A DNA stretch of 64,000 bases from Polyporus tsugae. Taxonomy: Eukaryota; Basidiomycota; Agaricomycetes; Polyporales; Polyporaceae. The translations under genes and the position numbers were made by a program. The notes beneath the pieces were generated by a model, which saw only the letters and a program-made list of their open reading frames with translations, was not told the origin of the DNA and ran no database searches. The DNA lies in the NCBI GenBank assembly GCA_024305745.1, contig JAHRBS010000001.1, forward strand, positions 2,108,001 through 2,172,000, given 5' to 3'. Shown piece after piece: positions 1 through 10,501 of this stretch. Numbering within the stretch: the stretch's first letter is position 1; each line of letters opens with the position of its first letter.

Positions 1-258
1 AGTTTATCAGGGATTTCTACATTTCCGCCAACAGCACGTGAGTGCTGAGGCGTTCAGTGGAAAAGGTGGGCTACGCACAAGCTTTGCGTTGTCATACCCT
101 GCAATCATGGGCGTAAGGGCGTTCACGAGGAGCGCGACCTTCTCTCCCGACTGGTAGTCATGCGGCGCGGCTCCCGGGAGGTAGAATGCGTCGGCGGTTG
201 CGAGCAAGGCGAGGACCGCGCTGCCAAGGAAGCAGAGCCCGCGCGACAGGCGAGCCAT
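1..258 (-). CDS. TM9/EMP70 family protein, N-terminal part
   Basis: First 65 or so residues of a transmembrane-9 superfamily (endomembrane protein 70) protein; the rest lies left of the window. Exon 1 is 79-258, a 62-nt intron is 17-78 (GTGCGT...TGTAG) and exon 2 starts at 16 and runs off the edge. Residues 1-24 form a hydrophobic secretory signal peptide (SRGLCFLGSAVLALLATADA), directly followed by the family's mature N-terminus FYLPGAAPHDYQ and a VALLVNALTP stretch. Splicing gives KLKSLIN, the expected continuation, which fixes the intron. Family members are Golgi/endosomal nine-pass proteins involved in sorting of transmembrane cargo and in adhesion. Family assignment is confident; which paralogue cannot be told. 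Confidence 0.85.
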
Positions 259-969
259 GGCTTGTAGTCAAGCAGAGATTCGAAGGAGGGTCCGCAGAGC
301 TGGCCAAGCGAAGGAAAGAAGAGGTGGGTGTGTAATTTAGAGAGTGTTGGGTGGTGTTCGCAGCGAGACTCGCGGATGCGCCGCGGCCGTGTCACTGTCA
401 ATCCATAAGCGCCAAGACCAAGGTCCCATGGGCGTCTAGACTTCCTTTCCCGCGTCTGGCACGGGTGACGTGCTCAGTCACAGCGCCTGCAAAGCCACAG
501 ACGCGTTCGCACCGCTACGGTCGGGAGGCGGGAGCTCGAGGCTGAAACGGAACACACTCACACTCAGACTGGCACTCCGACGTCCCGACCGCGCGCCTGC
601 GACCGAAGCTTCAAGGGAAATTGTGCGCGTCATGTCGTCACAGGCTTCCCTATTTGTGTCCCTCGGCTGCCCACCGCTCTCAACGCCTACATCCTCCGAA
701 CCAGGTCGACCAACGACCGCCATACCACTAGTCGACACTGCCCCGCCCACCTTTGGAAGCGTCTTCGCTGCCAGCGACGCCGGGACCTCAGGGTATGTAT
801 CTCGCTTAGGCGCGGTCCCCTTCAACCATGTCAGGTACACCGTTACCTCACCAGTAGCTTGTCTCAAAAATCAGGGCGCCCGTATTCGGGTACGTCCCTA
901 TAAAGCGGACCCTTCCAACTCTGTCGCAGTCTTCGTCCTCCACCTTTCCTCCCAACGAAACCCACCACA
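259..969. other. Intergenic region between divergent EMP70 and F-box genes
   Basis: About 700 bp between two divergently transcribed genes, so it should hold both promoters. A CT-rich stretch lies at about 895-960 just before the F-box start and a GTATAAAGC-like element is at about 897-903. Open frames across 470-1162 (+) and 478-867 (-) have no recognisable composition and overlap the F-box coding start out of frame, so I treat them as chance. Confidence 0.5.
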
Positions 970-2161
970 ATGGACTGCCTTCCGGAAGAGCTCATCTCGT
1001 ACATCTTCGACTTCCTCCACGCCGGGGCCACACTCTCCTCCGCGATGCTCGTCAATCAGCGGTGGTATATGTACGGTGCGCGCAACCTCCATCACAACGT
1101 CGTCCTCTGTTTTGGGCCCGGGCTCACCATCAAGTCGTCCGACGTCGCTGTCTCCTTCATGAAACGTCTCGTGTCCTCTTCCCTCTCTACCGCGCACCTC
1201 GTCCATCATCTTACTCTTTCCGGCTTCGCTTCCCTTGATATCCAAGAACTCATCCTCGACATCCTCGGCCGCACGCACAACCTCCGCTCCCTCAACATGC
1301 ACTCCCTTCACGTCTTCCAAGGCGGCATGCGATTCCCCCAAGACATAATCTCCTCCCCCTCCTTCCTCCCCAACCTCGTCGCGCTCAATACATCCTCCGC
1401 CGCTTTCAGTGTCTCCCTTGCCCAGACACGGCAGTACGTCGAAGCCCTGCGCATGCACGAGCCGATGGATGACGCGTGCCTCCGCCGCCTCCTTTCCCCC
1501 GAAGGCAGCGCCGGCCCCTGTTCTGCGCACAAGATCAAGCTGCTCGAGCTCGCGCTCTCCGTTGACAGCACGGCTTCTGCCGTCGCGCGCGTCGCGTTCC
1601 TCGCCTCCACCCTCGCAGGCGGCGCCTTGCGCGCGCTCGCGCTGCAATTCGACTTCGACATGGATCGTCCGAGACCTGTGTCGTGGGACGAGTTCGAGGT
1701 GCGTTTGCGCTTGTCGTGTCGACCGATCTGGCGATTCCCGCACCGGCACTGTGCTTCGTGTTCTGGCGGTGCTGTCCGGGCCCGCCAGGTCGGCGCGTAT
1801 CGTGCAGGTTGCTGATTCCCGTCTTTTGTGCTTCTAGGGCCTGATAAATGAGCTGGGGTCGCATCTGCAGCCCCTGCAGAGCTTGCGACGGTTGAGCATT
1901 GTCACTCGGCCGGATCCACCCATCGTTGCCGCAGCAGTCGACGGACAGCTGGGGGGAGAGCTATACCGAGAGGCGGTGACACGGCAGCTCGCAGAGCGAT
2001 TGCTCGCCGATAGCAGTCTACCGTCGCTAGAAGCCATCGAGCTTCGGTGGCATGGCTGGCTAATCCAGGATGCACAGATGGTGGGAGTTCCACGGGTGCA
2101 GCTTATGAGAGGCCCCCATCGGTGGCTGTTTGAAGCCTCCGGCTCCCAGCTGGCGCAATAG
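970..2161 (+). CDS. F-box domain protein, leucine-rich type
   Basis: Predicted 350-residue protein, two exons: 970-1698 and 1838-2161, joined in phase 0 across a 139-nt intron (GTGCGT...TTCTAG). The first 45 residues (MDCLPEELISYIFDFL, then SAMLVNQRWYMYGARNL) have the F-box shape LPxELxxxIFxxL, which binds Skp1 in SCF ubiquitin ligases. The remainder contains leucine-rich stretches such as HLTLSGFASLDIQELILDIL, likely the substrate-binding part. The intron is longer than most here but keeps frame, and exon 2 is clearly coding (SHLQPLQSLRRLSIVTRPDPP). Agaricomycetes carry large, fast-changing sets of such genes; the substrate cannot be inferred. Confidence 0.75.
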
Positions 2162-4769
2162 TGCGTATCCGGTGAAAGTTCTTCCTGCAAAGGGCATTCC
2201 CACTCTGACGTCATATTCTTCTTCAGGGCGACCGTTGATTCAATTGCGAAAAGGGCCTTCCATTTGAGGTCTCCATCATGCTATGAGAAGACAAAGGCTT
2301 GAATAAGCTCATGCCCCACCATCCGATGGGTCGGGGGCCTGAGCACCAGCTGGCAGTTCCGACGAGCACCGGCGAAGTCGTTCATGCACGGCGAAAGCGG
2401 GGTTGTTCTCAACACATGTGCCTCCGGACGTCTGCGCGCTGCCTTGAAGGGGGTCGGGATTACGTCGTTGTCTTTATGTCTGTGAGAGAAATCACCACAC
2501 CGGAGAAGGGTGACCTTGTGTTAAATGACGTCGCTATATAATCACGTCTTCTGAGTGGCGTATGCCCCGAGCTAGAAGCTATCGTTTGCAGCCAAGCCTG
2601 CGCCCATGGCGGAATGTCATCAGTCATCAGGCAGCCCCCTGTAGAATCCCAATAGCAGAAACTGGTAACTAGTTTGGGACCATGATGATGGTTTGGCCAG
2701 GGTTTAAGTTGATCTCACGGAGACTTCCGTGTTCCCCACGTGGCAAGCGCTACTCCCGCGATGCCTCTCACTGCAGGCCTAGGCTTGGGCCACTACTGGA
2801 GATGCGCACTGAAGCTTTGAATGAAGGCCACATCCAACTCTCAGTCTCCGATGGGGCATAGTGGGAGCTACTCCATACGACGGCTCTGATCAAATCGGCC
2901 GTCGAATCAGAGCCGCTCTCAGGTGACACTCGACCGATACGGCAGGATAGTTTCTTCCCGCATCGTCCCTTGAATCGGACCAATCTTCGCAGGTGCGTCA
3001 GGATACTTTACACGTGGATTACGCACAAGCTGAGATTGGGATGTGCGGCAGTCGATAGCAACATTGACCCGTCTCCGACCTTCTAGCCGTGCAAGCCATC
3101 TCGGAGAACATCCCTGAAAAGATGTCCGTCCGAGGGGCAGCGGCTTGGTGGCGATATCGCCGCCTGATACCATACCGAAAGCCCAACACACATTATGGTA
3201 GGCTTCCGGAGATCGGGACACCGGGTCGAATTACGTGTTTCGCGAGGCGTTAAAGACTTACTTAGACACAATCCCTGCATGGTCCGCTTTGGGTTGCCTC
3301 GATGCGAACTTGATTGGGTGAGTGGTCGAAAGTGACATCCTAATTCGTGTACAGGTGCCTGTCTACTGCCACAATCATCAGTCGTGCACGGTGCGTGTGA
3401 TCGCCGACGTCGAACTCTTTTTATTTACCGCTCACTTCCTTGTCGCCCAGGTATCGTGCGATACATCGAAGCTATTCCGAGTGCAGCTTTGTGGACGACG
3501 CACAGGACGTCCGAAATATTAGGTTATTTGAAACTACTCGACTTTTGCATCGTGTTGCCTCGTGTTCTTGTCTTACGCAGCAATTTGTGTACGGCGGGTA
3601 ACGCATAGTGTTCGTTACAGGTAGTAGGATGATATTCCAACACCGAACCAATGCTGTGATGGAGAGTCCGTCGGGATACCTTATCCATTTCTTCCCTCAA
3701 GGCATCAAATTTCCCGTCGTCCTCACTGCACCCTGAACCAAACTTGTAACCGGGTCCGCAGTACTCTGACCTTGCAATCGTGGCACGGTATGTGGAAAAT
3801 CCGCCTTCCGATTAACCTGTCGCCCCTGATGTTACATTCTTCATTTACAGGTCCTAAGCTGATTCCTACGATGTCGACTAGTCCAACACATTGGTGGCTG
3901 TTCTGCAGGTTTCCTAACTCGCCAAATTTTGCAGGTTGGTTGAAGTAAACTGACCCGCGTTGACACACTTTTCACAATCAACCGCTTGATGCGGGATGCC
4001 GTAACAGGTGGGCCGGACACCCGGCCACGAGCTCACTGCAGTGACTACACCTCAATGCGGTGTATTCGGATCTACGTGCCGCAATAGTTGCGTTCTAGAA
4101 GCACGCGAGGAGCCCCCAAGTAGACGTAATTGTAACATCTCCGCTTTCTTCCGAAGGTGTACTCTCTAACTGCTCTGCAGCCTGTCCAAATCTGTGGCAT
4201 TTTACGGGCCGTTGAACCGCAGACTGCGCCCGCCACGGAGTCAGGGTTGGCTCCTAGCCACTAGCCTCGACGGCTCATTGCCCCATGACATCCCGGTTCA
4301 TCCTATGGGTGGGTTCTGTAATTTGGCACTGGTGTTGTCGGAAATTTCGTCCTCTGACTCCTTTCGAGTATTTGTAGGGTCAAGGGCACCTACGCGTAAG
4401 TAGGAGCCTGTAGTGACAGGTCTAACCACAGGTAAGCGGTGTGCGGCGGCTTTGAACAACCAAATGCGCTGTTCCGCGGTGACTACCCCTGCCGGCGAAG
4501 GGGCTGGAGACGATCTGTCTGCCGTGCCTCGTCTATATTCCTGCTAAACTGCGGAGCTTCCTTGCATCGAGTCGATCTCATCTCCGAGAACGTTCATCCT
4601 AGGATCCGCTTGTGGATTCGGCCCTAGGCGACACATGTCCAAGTTGGCACTCTTACCCGGCCGACCCCCGGGTGCACCCTCGATCGTGTATATATTCCGA
4701 GCCCGTTTTTCATTGGCATCTCAACCCCTTTCGATTTTTCACCGATCGTGCGTTACCAACCTTCCTGCC
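2162..4769. other. Gene-poor region with scattered exon-like signals
   Basis: No confident gene in 2.6 kb. Several plus-strand segments are bounded by good splice signals: 3280-3318 and 3355-3390 flank an intron-like GTGAGT...GTACAG, 3391-3450 looks like an intron ending in GCCCAG, and 3788-3850 and 3908-3933 look like introns ending in TTTACAG and TTTTGCAG. Linking them gives only short peptides (about 40-60 residues) with no family resemblance. It may be a decayed or fast-evolving multi-exon gene, or chance. No repeats or terminal inverted repeats were recognised. Confidence 0.35.
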
Positions 4770-5933
4770 ATGGACGGCCCGGCGACCGCAACATCAGGAC
4801 ATTTTTACAACCAAGGTCCCGAAATTGTATGTTTCCCTTCCGTGTTGTTGTATCTTAGTCTAACCATGCTCCTCTTTACTAGCTGGCGAGTCCAAACGAG
4901 GCGACCTTCTTCCGGACTGTTTACTCCCCCGCAGTGCGTGTAGTGGATTACTCTGGTGCCCCTCGCATCCAATCGACCGCAAGCTAACGGAGATGTGCAT
5001 CAGGAACAACGATGTCGTGACACCGACGACATCGACGCTGTAGGACAAGCCTCGAGTACTGTCTTCCATAATCATGGTGCCGATATGCGTTTCATCTCGC
5101 AACCGAGACAAGACTCGTCCCATATCATGTCTTCGCAAACCATGTTCGTTCCTCCAGCCGTTCATCTACGAAGCGACATGATGGTACGTGAATCCTCGGC
5201 TTCGCACCGGCAATGAGTCAGACCGACTTGTGAATCGTAGATCCTTATTCAAGAGCGGTACGAGTCCGGCCAGTCTTTAAACCATCTACGAGCGGTCCCG
5301 CCTATATACTACGACGACGGGTTCAACCTTCAGAGCGCATTTGTTGGGGACTTCAGCAATCTACCGGGCGGCGACCAGCCTGCTTGGACATCCGACATCC
5401 GACTACCACCGAAGTTGGCTATAGTTTTCTGGGTAAGACATTAAGCGCTGGTAGTCCCTCCATTGCTCAACACTCCCGCCAGTTTCCCAGATACCCCATA
5501 TACAAACACCAGGTGACAGTCATTCGAGCTCATAACCAGCCCCCTACCCGCGGAAAGTTGGCGCGCATCGTCGCACGGGAAATGAAAAGACTTCTGGTGC
5601 GCGTCTTTCTATGGTAGAACGACCCATTTCCTTATCCCTCCATGGTGGCAGGACAAGGCGCGGATCGAGTACCGACTGCCACTCTGTTGCGATGGTCAGG
5701 AACTGTCACTGTCAGATCTGTTTCTCATCGATATCGAACATATATCGAGAGGCAGCCTGCAGCCTCGCATTGGAACTCGAAGGTACATGGGGCGCGAGGC
5801 CTCCGGACTTGTCCACCCCATGAACAAATTGGTTCCCAGCTTCGCATAACCAGCACGCAGCATGCACGCCTCGTTCCCCCAGGACACGGACCTTTTTCTG
5901 TCCGCTCACCATCTCCCCTTTACCGCTCGATGA
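4770..5933 (+). CDS. Hypothetical protein, seven exons, Agaricomycete-type orphan
   Basis: Predicted 263-residue protein. Exons: 4770-4826, 4883-4933, 5004-5183, 5241-5432, 5483-5596, 5658-5782, 5861-5933. Every intron is 49-78 nt with GT...AG ends, the second with a CTAAC branch site, and all exons stay in one frame, which is strong evidence for a real gene although no single open frame exceeds about 80 codons. The centre (residues about 140-185) reads PKLAIVFWFPRYPIY, then VIRAHNQPP and KLARIVAREMKRLL. This layout (W-P-x-Y, a basic strand, then an amphipathic helix) resembles a lineage-specific family of uncharacterised Agaricomycete proteins; this is recollection, not a search. No signal peptide or membrane segment. 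The start is a TGCCATGG context; an extra upstream exon is possible. Function unknown. Confidence 0.6.
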
Positions 5934-6793
5934 CGCCTCGTCTTGATATGACTTTACGATGCGACCCGACTTTGTAACAATCATTTCCTGTTACCCCGGT
6001 ACCAGCGAGCGAGAGCTAGGACGCTTTTTTGCCCTTACGATAATCATCTTTTCAGGACTTCTCTGCACGGACATCGATCATGTATGTAACTCCGGCAATA
6101 CTGGTACCAGGAGTACAAAGATGATTGTAGGTTCGGACTCGACTCGGATTCAATGATGGGCTTCAGATCTTCCGCTCTAGTACTACTAAGGGCCTCAAAT
6201 ACGACCCATCGGCCCGACTCAGGTTGCGTGTGATCCACAAGAATTTGTGAGGGCTATGTACGCAATCTCGAGTAAGGTTAGTGTAATAACTTCCTCCGTT
6301 CTCAAGTCTAGCGAGATCATAGTCACCACTGCCATTGGGAGACGCTGAGCAGGTATGGAGCGGTGGCGGTGTCAACCAATCGGATTTAGCCGGGCTGCAC
6401 CTCGTCGGCGAGGATGATCTTTTGATGGCTCTCGCACTTTGTCTCTCATTCTCTTCCCCTCTCCGAATCTATCCCCCTTCCCCCTTCCCCCTTCCAAACG
6501 GACCCCGGCACTGACTACAAGCATACGCCACCGCGCGACGTAGGTGTTGCCACGAATGCACATTACAGTTAACTGACCCTTCCAAGAACTCGATTCATTA
6601 CAAGATCTTCCCCTGCCATCGACCGCCTTGCTCCTCGAACTCCAGTTATACTGGAATCGTCGCTCGGAAACTGCAGTAGACCACGCAACCTACATTTTTT
6701 CACCCACACCGCCTCGCAAGTGTCGCAGAAGCTCTCCCTCGTCTTGCGCAGGGTCCTGTGGCATCAATTCCTTTAAGCCCCTGAGCGCTTGCT
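5934..6793. other. Intergenic region with a pyrimidine tract
   Basis: About 860 bp before the coiled-coil gene. A short tandem repeat of a C-rich seven-base unit (CCCCCTT, about three copies) lies at about 6475-6497 within a CT-rich stretch 6440-6500, a usual feature of fungal promoters. A plus-strand open frame 6628-7074 overlaps the next gene out of frame and shows no family resemblance. Confidence 0.4.
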
Positions 6794-9700
6794 ATGCTTG
6801 GGGACACCAGTTCGAACTTGCTCTCTGGCTTTCAGTTCACCACCATAGGCAAACTACCATCTCTTCTAGGCCGTATCACGTCAAGGACCGACGACAGTCA
6901 AGATCCTGTGGCTTCTCCATCTTCATCCCCCCTGTCCTCCCCAAAGATGACCGTTTCTCATGGCACACCGACCTCGTGGTTTGTCAACGCGTCTACCACG
7001 CACCAAGGGGGGACAGCGTCGGACGAAACTCCCCAAACTGGCCAGAGCGCGGCGAAGATGTCGGACGCCAGTAGCAGTACGATGTCCCACCACAGTCTCC
7101 CCGCGCGTCCTTCCCCCACCGTCGTCGGCAAGGCGGAACAGCACAGATCATCTAAAGCACCCATCTCCGGAGCTCGAACCTCCCATGCCTCTTCATCGTT
7201 GCCTACACATTATTCCTCTGGCTCCGCGCTTCGTCCCACCTCGTCTGCTACTTCAGACAGGTCTCCTGTTTTGCCACCCCCTCCAAGTCTCGCGCGCGCC
7301 TCGCACCCCGACTCCATGTCACCACCATTTGTGGACAAATCCTTACACGAAGATGAAGCAGACACGGCTAATCCTTTGCGCCAGGCGATCGCTCGCTTCG
7401 AGGCGGGAGTCAAAGAGATCCGTCACTTACAGGCAGAGGCGGTGCGCGCCATGGCGAGCTTCCAGGACAAATGTGCGCACGTGCACGCGCACGGCGAGGG
7501 GCTCCTCGAACAGTTCCTCTCGAAGTACGCGAACGATGAGCGCCGCGTCGCTCGTGCAAACCATCGCGTAGACGAACTCGAGAGGCAGCTTCATGAAGCG
7601 CGCAACACGATTGCACAGCGCGAGAGCGACCTCCATGAAATGCGCAACACGGTGTCACAGCGCGAGCGGGATCTTCGCGAAGCGCGCAACGTGATCACGC
7701 GTCTCGAAAGGGAGAAGAAGGATCTCCGTGGAGAACTCGATCGAGTGCATGGAGAACTCGATCAATTGCGTGGAGAATTGGAGCGGGTGCGCACACAGGC
7801 GGGGAAGGACGAGGCTCGACTCAATGAGGCCCTCAAGACCTGCCAAGAAGCTATCAGGGAGACGGAGCTGGCGCGTGCTCGTTGGGCGGTAGTACAAAAG
7901 AAGCTCGAGGATCAGCTGGCGGCGCAGAAGCGGGATGCTGACGCGGACAAGGAGGCACTGTTGGCTCGACTAGAAGAGCTGAAACGCGCTGCGGAGGACT
8001 TGAAACGTCAGGTTGCCGTGCTTGTCGAGGAAAAGCGCAAGCTGGAGGTTCAGATTCAGGCCGACGTCGCCCAACGCAAGCCGTCCGACGAATCCCAGAG
8101 ACCAGGTTACCAACAACCCGGCCTGCCTGTCGAGACTGTTAAGACGGTCGAGGACAACGAGCAAACGCACGATTCCCCTCGCAAGCCCACTGATCCTCCT
8201 GCCTCCAAGTTGCTCCCCGTTTTTTCATCAACCCCCTCACCCCCATCGACTGTCTCTACAATTTCTCACCCCTCGGTTTCGCATCGGCCCCCGAGCGCAC
8301 GCCTGACTACCAGTGGCGATAGAGCGACGCAGCGGAGATCGAGGGGCAAGCTGTTACACCTTACCGACGAAAGCCCGCCTTGTCTTAGCATTCCCAACCA
8401 GCCGTCGCTCGATGTTAAGGACGAAGATCAAGACGAGGTCAAAGCCAAGATCGAGCCCGTCGATGAAACGTTTATTGGTCCTTCATTCACATCCCAGTCT
8501 CATCCTTCCGTTCGCGAGCAACGACGAGAACAATCCCTTGACTACGCCCCTATCCCACAAGAACCTCCTCAGAGTCCTTCTATGTATCAACCTCGACCGG
8601 AAGTCACAACGCTCTCCAGTTCCGTAGTGCCCCATACCGAAGAGCACGGTCTGGGATCCCCTGCCGTATCCTTCGGGAGGGATACTCCCGAGTTAGCGTA
8701 TCCCTCCCGGCAGTCTTCGTATGAGCCGACCCTACCACCGCGCAAACTTTCTCCAGCTCCGTTCGCTCGCACATCTTCTGGGCGACCACCGGCTGTTGAG
8801 TTCCCCCAACCCCCGATCAGTACAAATCTACAGCCCACTAGCGAACGCCGGGGTCCAGTGACTCCGCCCCTGGAGAACGCGCCGTCTGCACAAGCCGAGA
8901 GGTTTGTCAAACGTCGAGGGCCCCCGCAGACGCCCCCACCAGACCAGGCAATGGACTCCGCAGCTCTACCAGCACTACCTATTCAACCTCCTGTCCAGAG
9001 GTCGCCATCACCGTCTACACGTCGCGGATCCGATAGCTGGCGTCCTCCTCGCGAGCATGAGTCCCGTCCACCGGTTCGGTACTCTGACGAAAATCGGGAC
9101 CGGCATAAGCGGAAACGAGACGATGATGGGGGCACCCGCCAAGCGGTTCTTCGCCGTCCCAGGCTCACTCCTCCTCCCCGTGGGCCTGACCTCTATCCGC
9201 CAGCGCATGACCACTATTTTCCACCCGCGAGTCAACAAACGCCGCAGGACTTCACGCACTTTGGCGCACGGACTCCTCCGCGTCAGCTCAGTGATGATCG
9301 TTCTCCTTACCAGCAACCGCTGCCTCAAGAGCACCAGCACCACAACGCCCCCTCTTCTGATGCCGAACGCCCTTACATTGCTGCCCCGAATGGGAACCTG
9401 CGCCGTCGCGTTGATCACTACTCGCCTCCCCCTCAGCAGAGAACACAGAACTCTACTGATGCACCTATGACCGGGTATGCACCGGCGCGCGAGGCTCGAG
9501 CTGCAGCTATCCCGGACACTGAACCTCCCTGCCCCCAGATGGCGCCGTCGCTGGCCCAGCGACTACAGAGCAACCCCGATGCGCCTGTACACGATGAGCC
9601 CTCCGCCCCTGCCGCAAGCAAGCCTGTGTCCCGGCCGGGCCCCCCCAGAACGAATGGCGGTGCGCCCCCTCCTCGAAGACAGGCTCAGCGACGACCGTCG

Positions 9701-9973
9701 CCTTACGAGCGCGTCTCGCCGTCAACGTCGTCCCAGGAACCAAATGCAAACGGATCAGTGCCGTTGCTAGACCGTTTCAGCGATTCCAAGACATACGCGC
9801 CTGCGTCAAGGGGCCGTGGGCCGGGTAGGGGCAGGGGCAGCCGCGGGAGGGGAGGACAGCCCCAGCAGAGGCCACCCGGAGACCGTCCGCAGAAGACTCT
9901 GGAAGAACGTCTCTCCGGGACCCGGAAACCTGACGGCGGCGAGCCCTTGTTGAATAGGATTCAGTTTGAATGA
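6794..9973 (+). CDS. Large coiled-coil protein with proline-rich and RGG tail
   Basis: Uninterrupted 1059-residue frame, unusual in this intron-rich window. Residues 1-50 contain LPSLLGRI; 50-190 are Ser/Thr/Pro-rich. Residues about 195-420 form a long coiled coil containing near-repeats: three copies of a unit like LHEARNTIAQRESD followed by copies of a heptad like GELDRVH. Residues 420-1000 are low-complexity and rich in Pro, Ser, Arg and Gln. The C-terminus has an RGG/RGR block (GRGPGRGRGSRGRGG), typical of RNA-binding proteins, and ends LLNRIQFE, echoing the N-terminal LLGRI. No catalytic domain was seen. A scaffold or RNP-associated role is inferred only. The start could also be the Met codons at 6949 or 7058; I prefer 6794 because the preceding residues look coding and carry the LLxRI motif. 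Confidence 0.7.
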   Translation: MLGDTSSNLLSGFQFTTIGKLPSLLGRITSRTDDSQDPVASPSSSPLSSPKMTVSHGTPTSWFVNASTTHQGGTASDETPQTGQSAAKMSDASSSTMSHHSLPARPSPTVVGKAEQHRSSKAPISGARTSHASSSLPTHYSSGSALRPTSSATSDRSPVLPPPPSLARASHPDSMSPPFVDKSLHEDEADTANPLRQAIARFEAGVKEIRHLQAEAVRAMASFQDKCAHVHAHGEGLLEQFLSKYANDERRVARANHRVDELERQLHEARNTIAQRESDLHEMRNTVSQRERDLREARNVITRLEREKKDLRGELDRVHGELDQLRGELERVRTQAGKDEARLNEALKTCQEAIRETELARARWAVVQKKLEDQLAAQKRDADADKEALLARLEELKRAAEDLKRQVAVLVEEKRKLEVQIQADVAQRKPSDESQRPGYQQPGLPVETVKTVEDNEQTHDSPRKPTDPPASKLLPVFSSTPSPPSTVSTISHPSVSHRPPSARLTTSGDRATQRRSRGKLLHLTDESPPCLSIPNQPSLDVKDEDQDEVKAKIEPVDETFIGPSFTSQSHPSVREQRREQSLDYAPIPQEPPQSPSMYQPRPEVTTLSSSVVPHTEEHGLGSPAVSFGRDTPELAYPSRQSSYEPTLPPRKLSPAPFARTSSGRPPAVEFPQPPISTNLQPTSERRGPVTPPLENAPSAQAERFVKRRGPPQTPPPDQAMDSAALPALPIQPPVQRSPSPSTRRGSDSWRPPREHESRPPVRYSDENRDRHKRKRDDDGGTRQAVLRRPRLTPPPRGPDLYPPAHDHYFPPASQQTPQDFTHFGARTPPRQLSDDRSPYQQPLPQEHQHHNAPSSDAERPYIAAPNGNLRRRVDHYSPPPQQRTQNSTDAPMTGYAPAREARAAAIPDTEPPCPQMAPSLAQRLQSNPDAPVHDEPSAPAASKPVSRPGPPRTNGGAPPPRRQAQRRPSPYERVSPSTSSQEPNANGSVPLLDRFSDSKTYAPASRGRGPGRGRGSRGRGGQPQQRPPGDRPQKTLEERLSGTRKPDGGEPLLNRIQFE

Positions 9974-10074
9974 ATGAAGGTAATGGCCAACAAGCAGTCG
10001 CCTCAAGATGGCTCGTCACAACCCCCTTTTCGCTGTTTTTCTTGCCGTTTTTACAATAGGCCGTAGTCACGACT

Positions 10075-10192
10075 GACGACGACGACAACGACAACGACGA
10101 CGACAACGACGACAACGACAACGACGACGACAACGACAACGACGACGACGACGACGACAACGACGACGACAACGACGACGACGACGACGACG
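10075..10192. repeat. GAC/AAC trinucleotide microsatellite
   Basis: About 118 bp of GAC units interrupted at intervals by AAC, starting about 100 bp after the stop codon of the coiled-coil gene and so probably in its 3' untranslated region or just beyond. On the minus strand it would read as polyserine/leucine, which explains a spurious Ser-rich open frame there. Confidence 0.95.
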
Positions 10193-10501
10193 ATTGACGT
10201 TGTTTTGTTCCCCAGTTCCCCGTTTTCGTGTGTTGGTTCCTTATCTTCCTAGGACGCCCGCTGTTGTGATATTACGCATACTGTCTTATCATATGCGCAT
10301 CTGTTGTAGCGGTACGAACGAGAAGTGGTCCAAAAGAATATAGCCAATGTCCTATGATGGGTGGAGAATGATGTTCTAACAAGCTCTGTGATGGCGAAGA
10401 AAGAGGCACGACAGCGTCGGTGGAAGACGAAGGGAACGACGAAATAAAAGGATCTAGTAAGACAGTGATATCATATATGCTACATTGTCGCGATAATCCG
10501 T

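Noticed and set aside
470..1162. Plus-strand frame of 230 codons before the F-box gene
   Set aside because: It overlaps the F-box exon out of frame and its second half is the shifted reading of that exon; no family resemblance in the first half.
898..1749. Minus-strand frame of 283 codons opposite the F-box gene
   Set aside because: It is the antisense of a clearly coding exon, with an unusual Glu/Gly/Arg-rich composition typical of antisense shadows in GC-rich genes.
9777..10172. Serine/leucine-rich minus-strand frame
   Set aside because: Produced by translating the GAC/AAC microsatellite in reverse.
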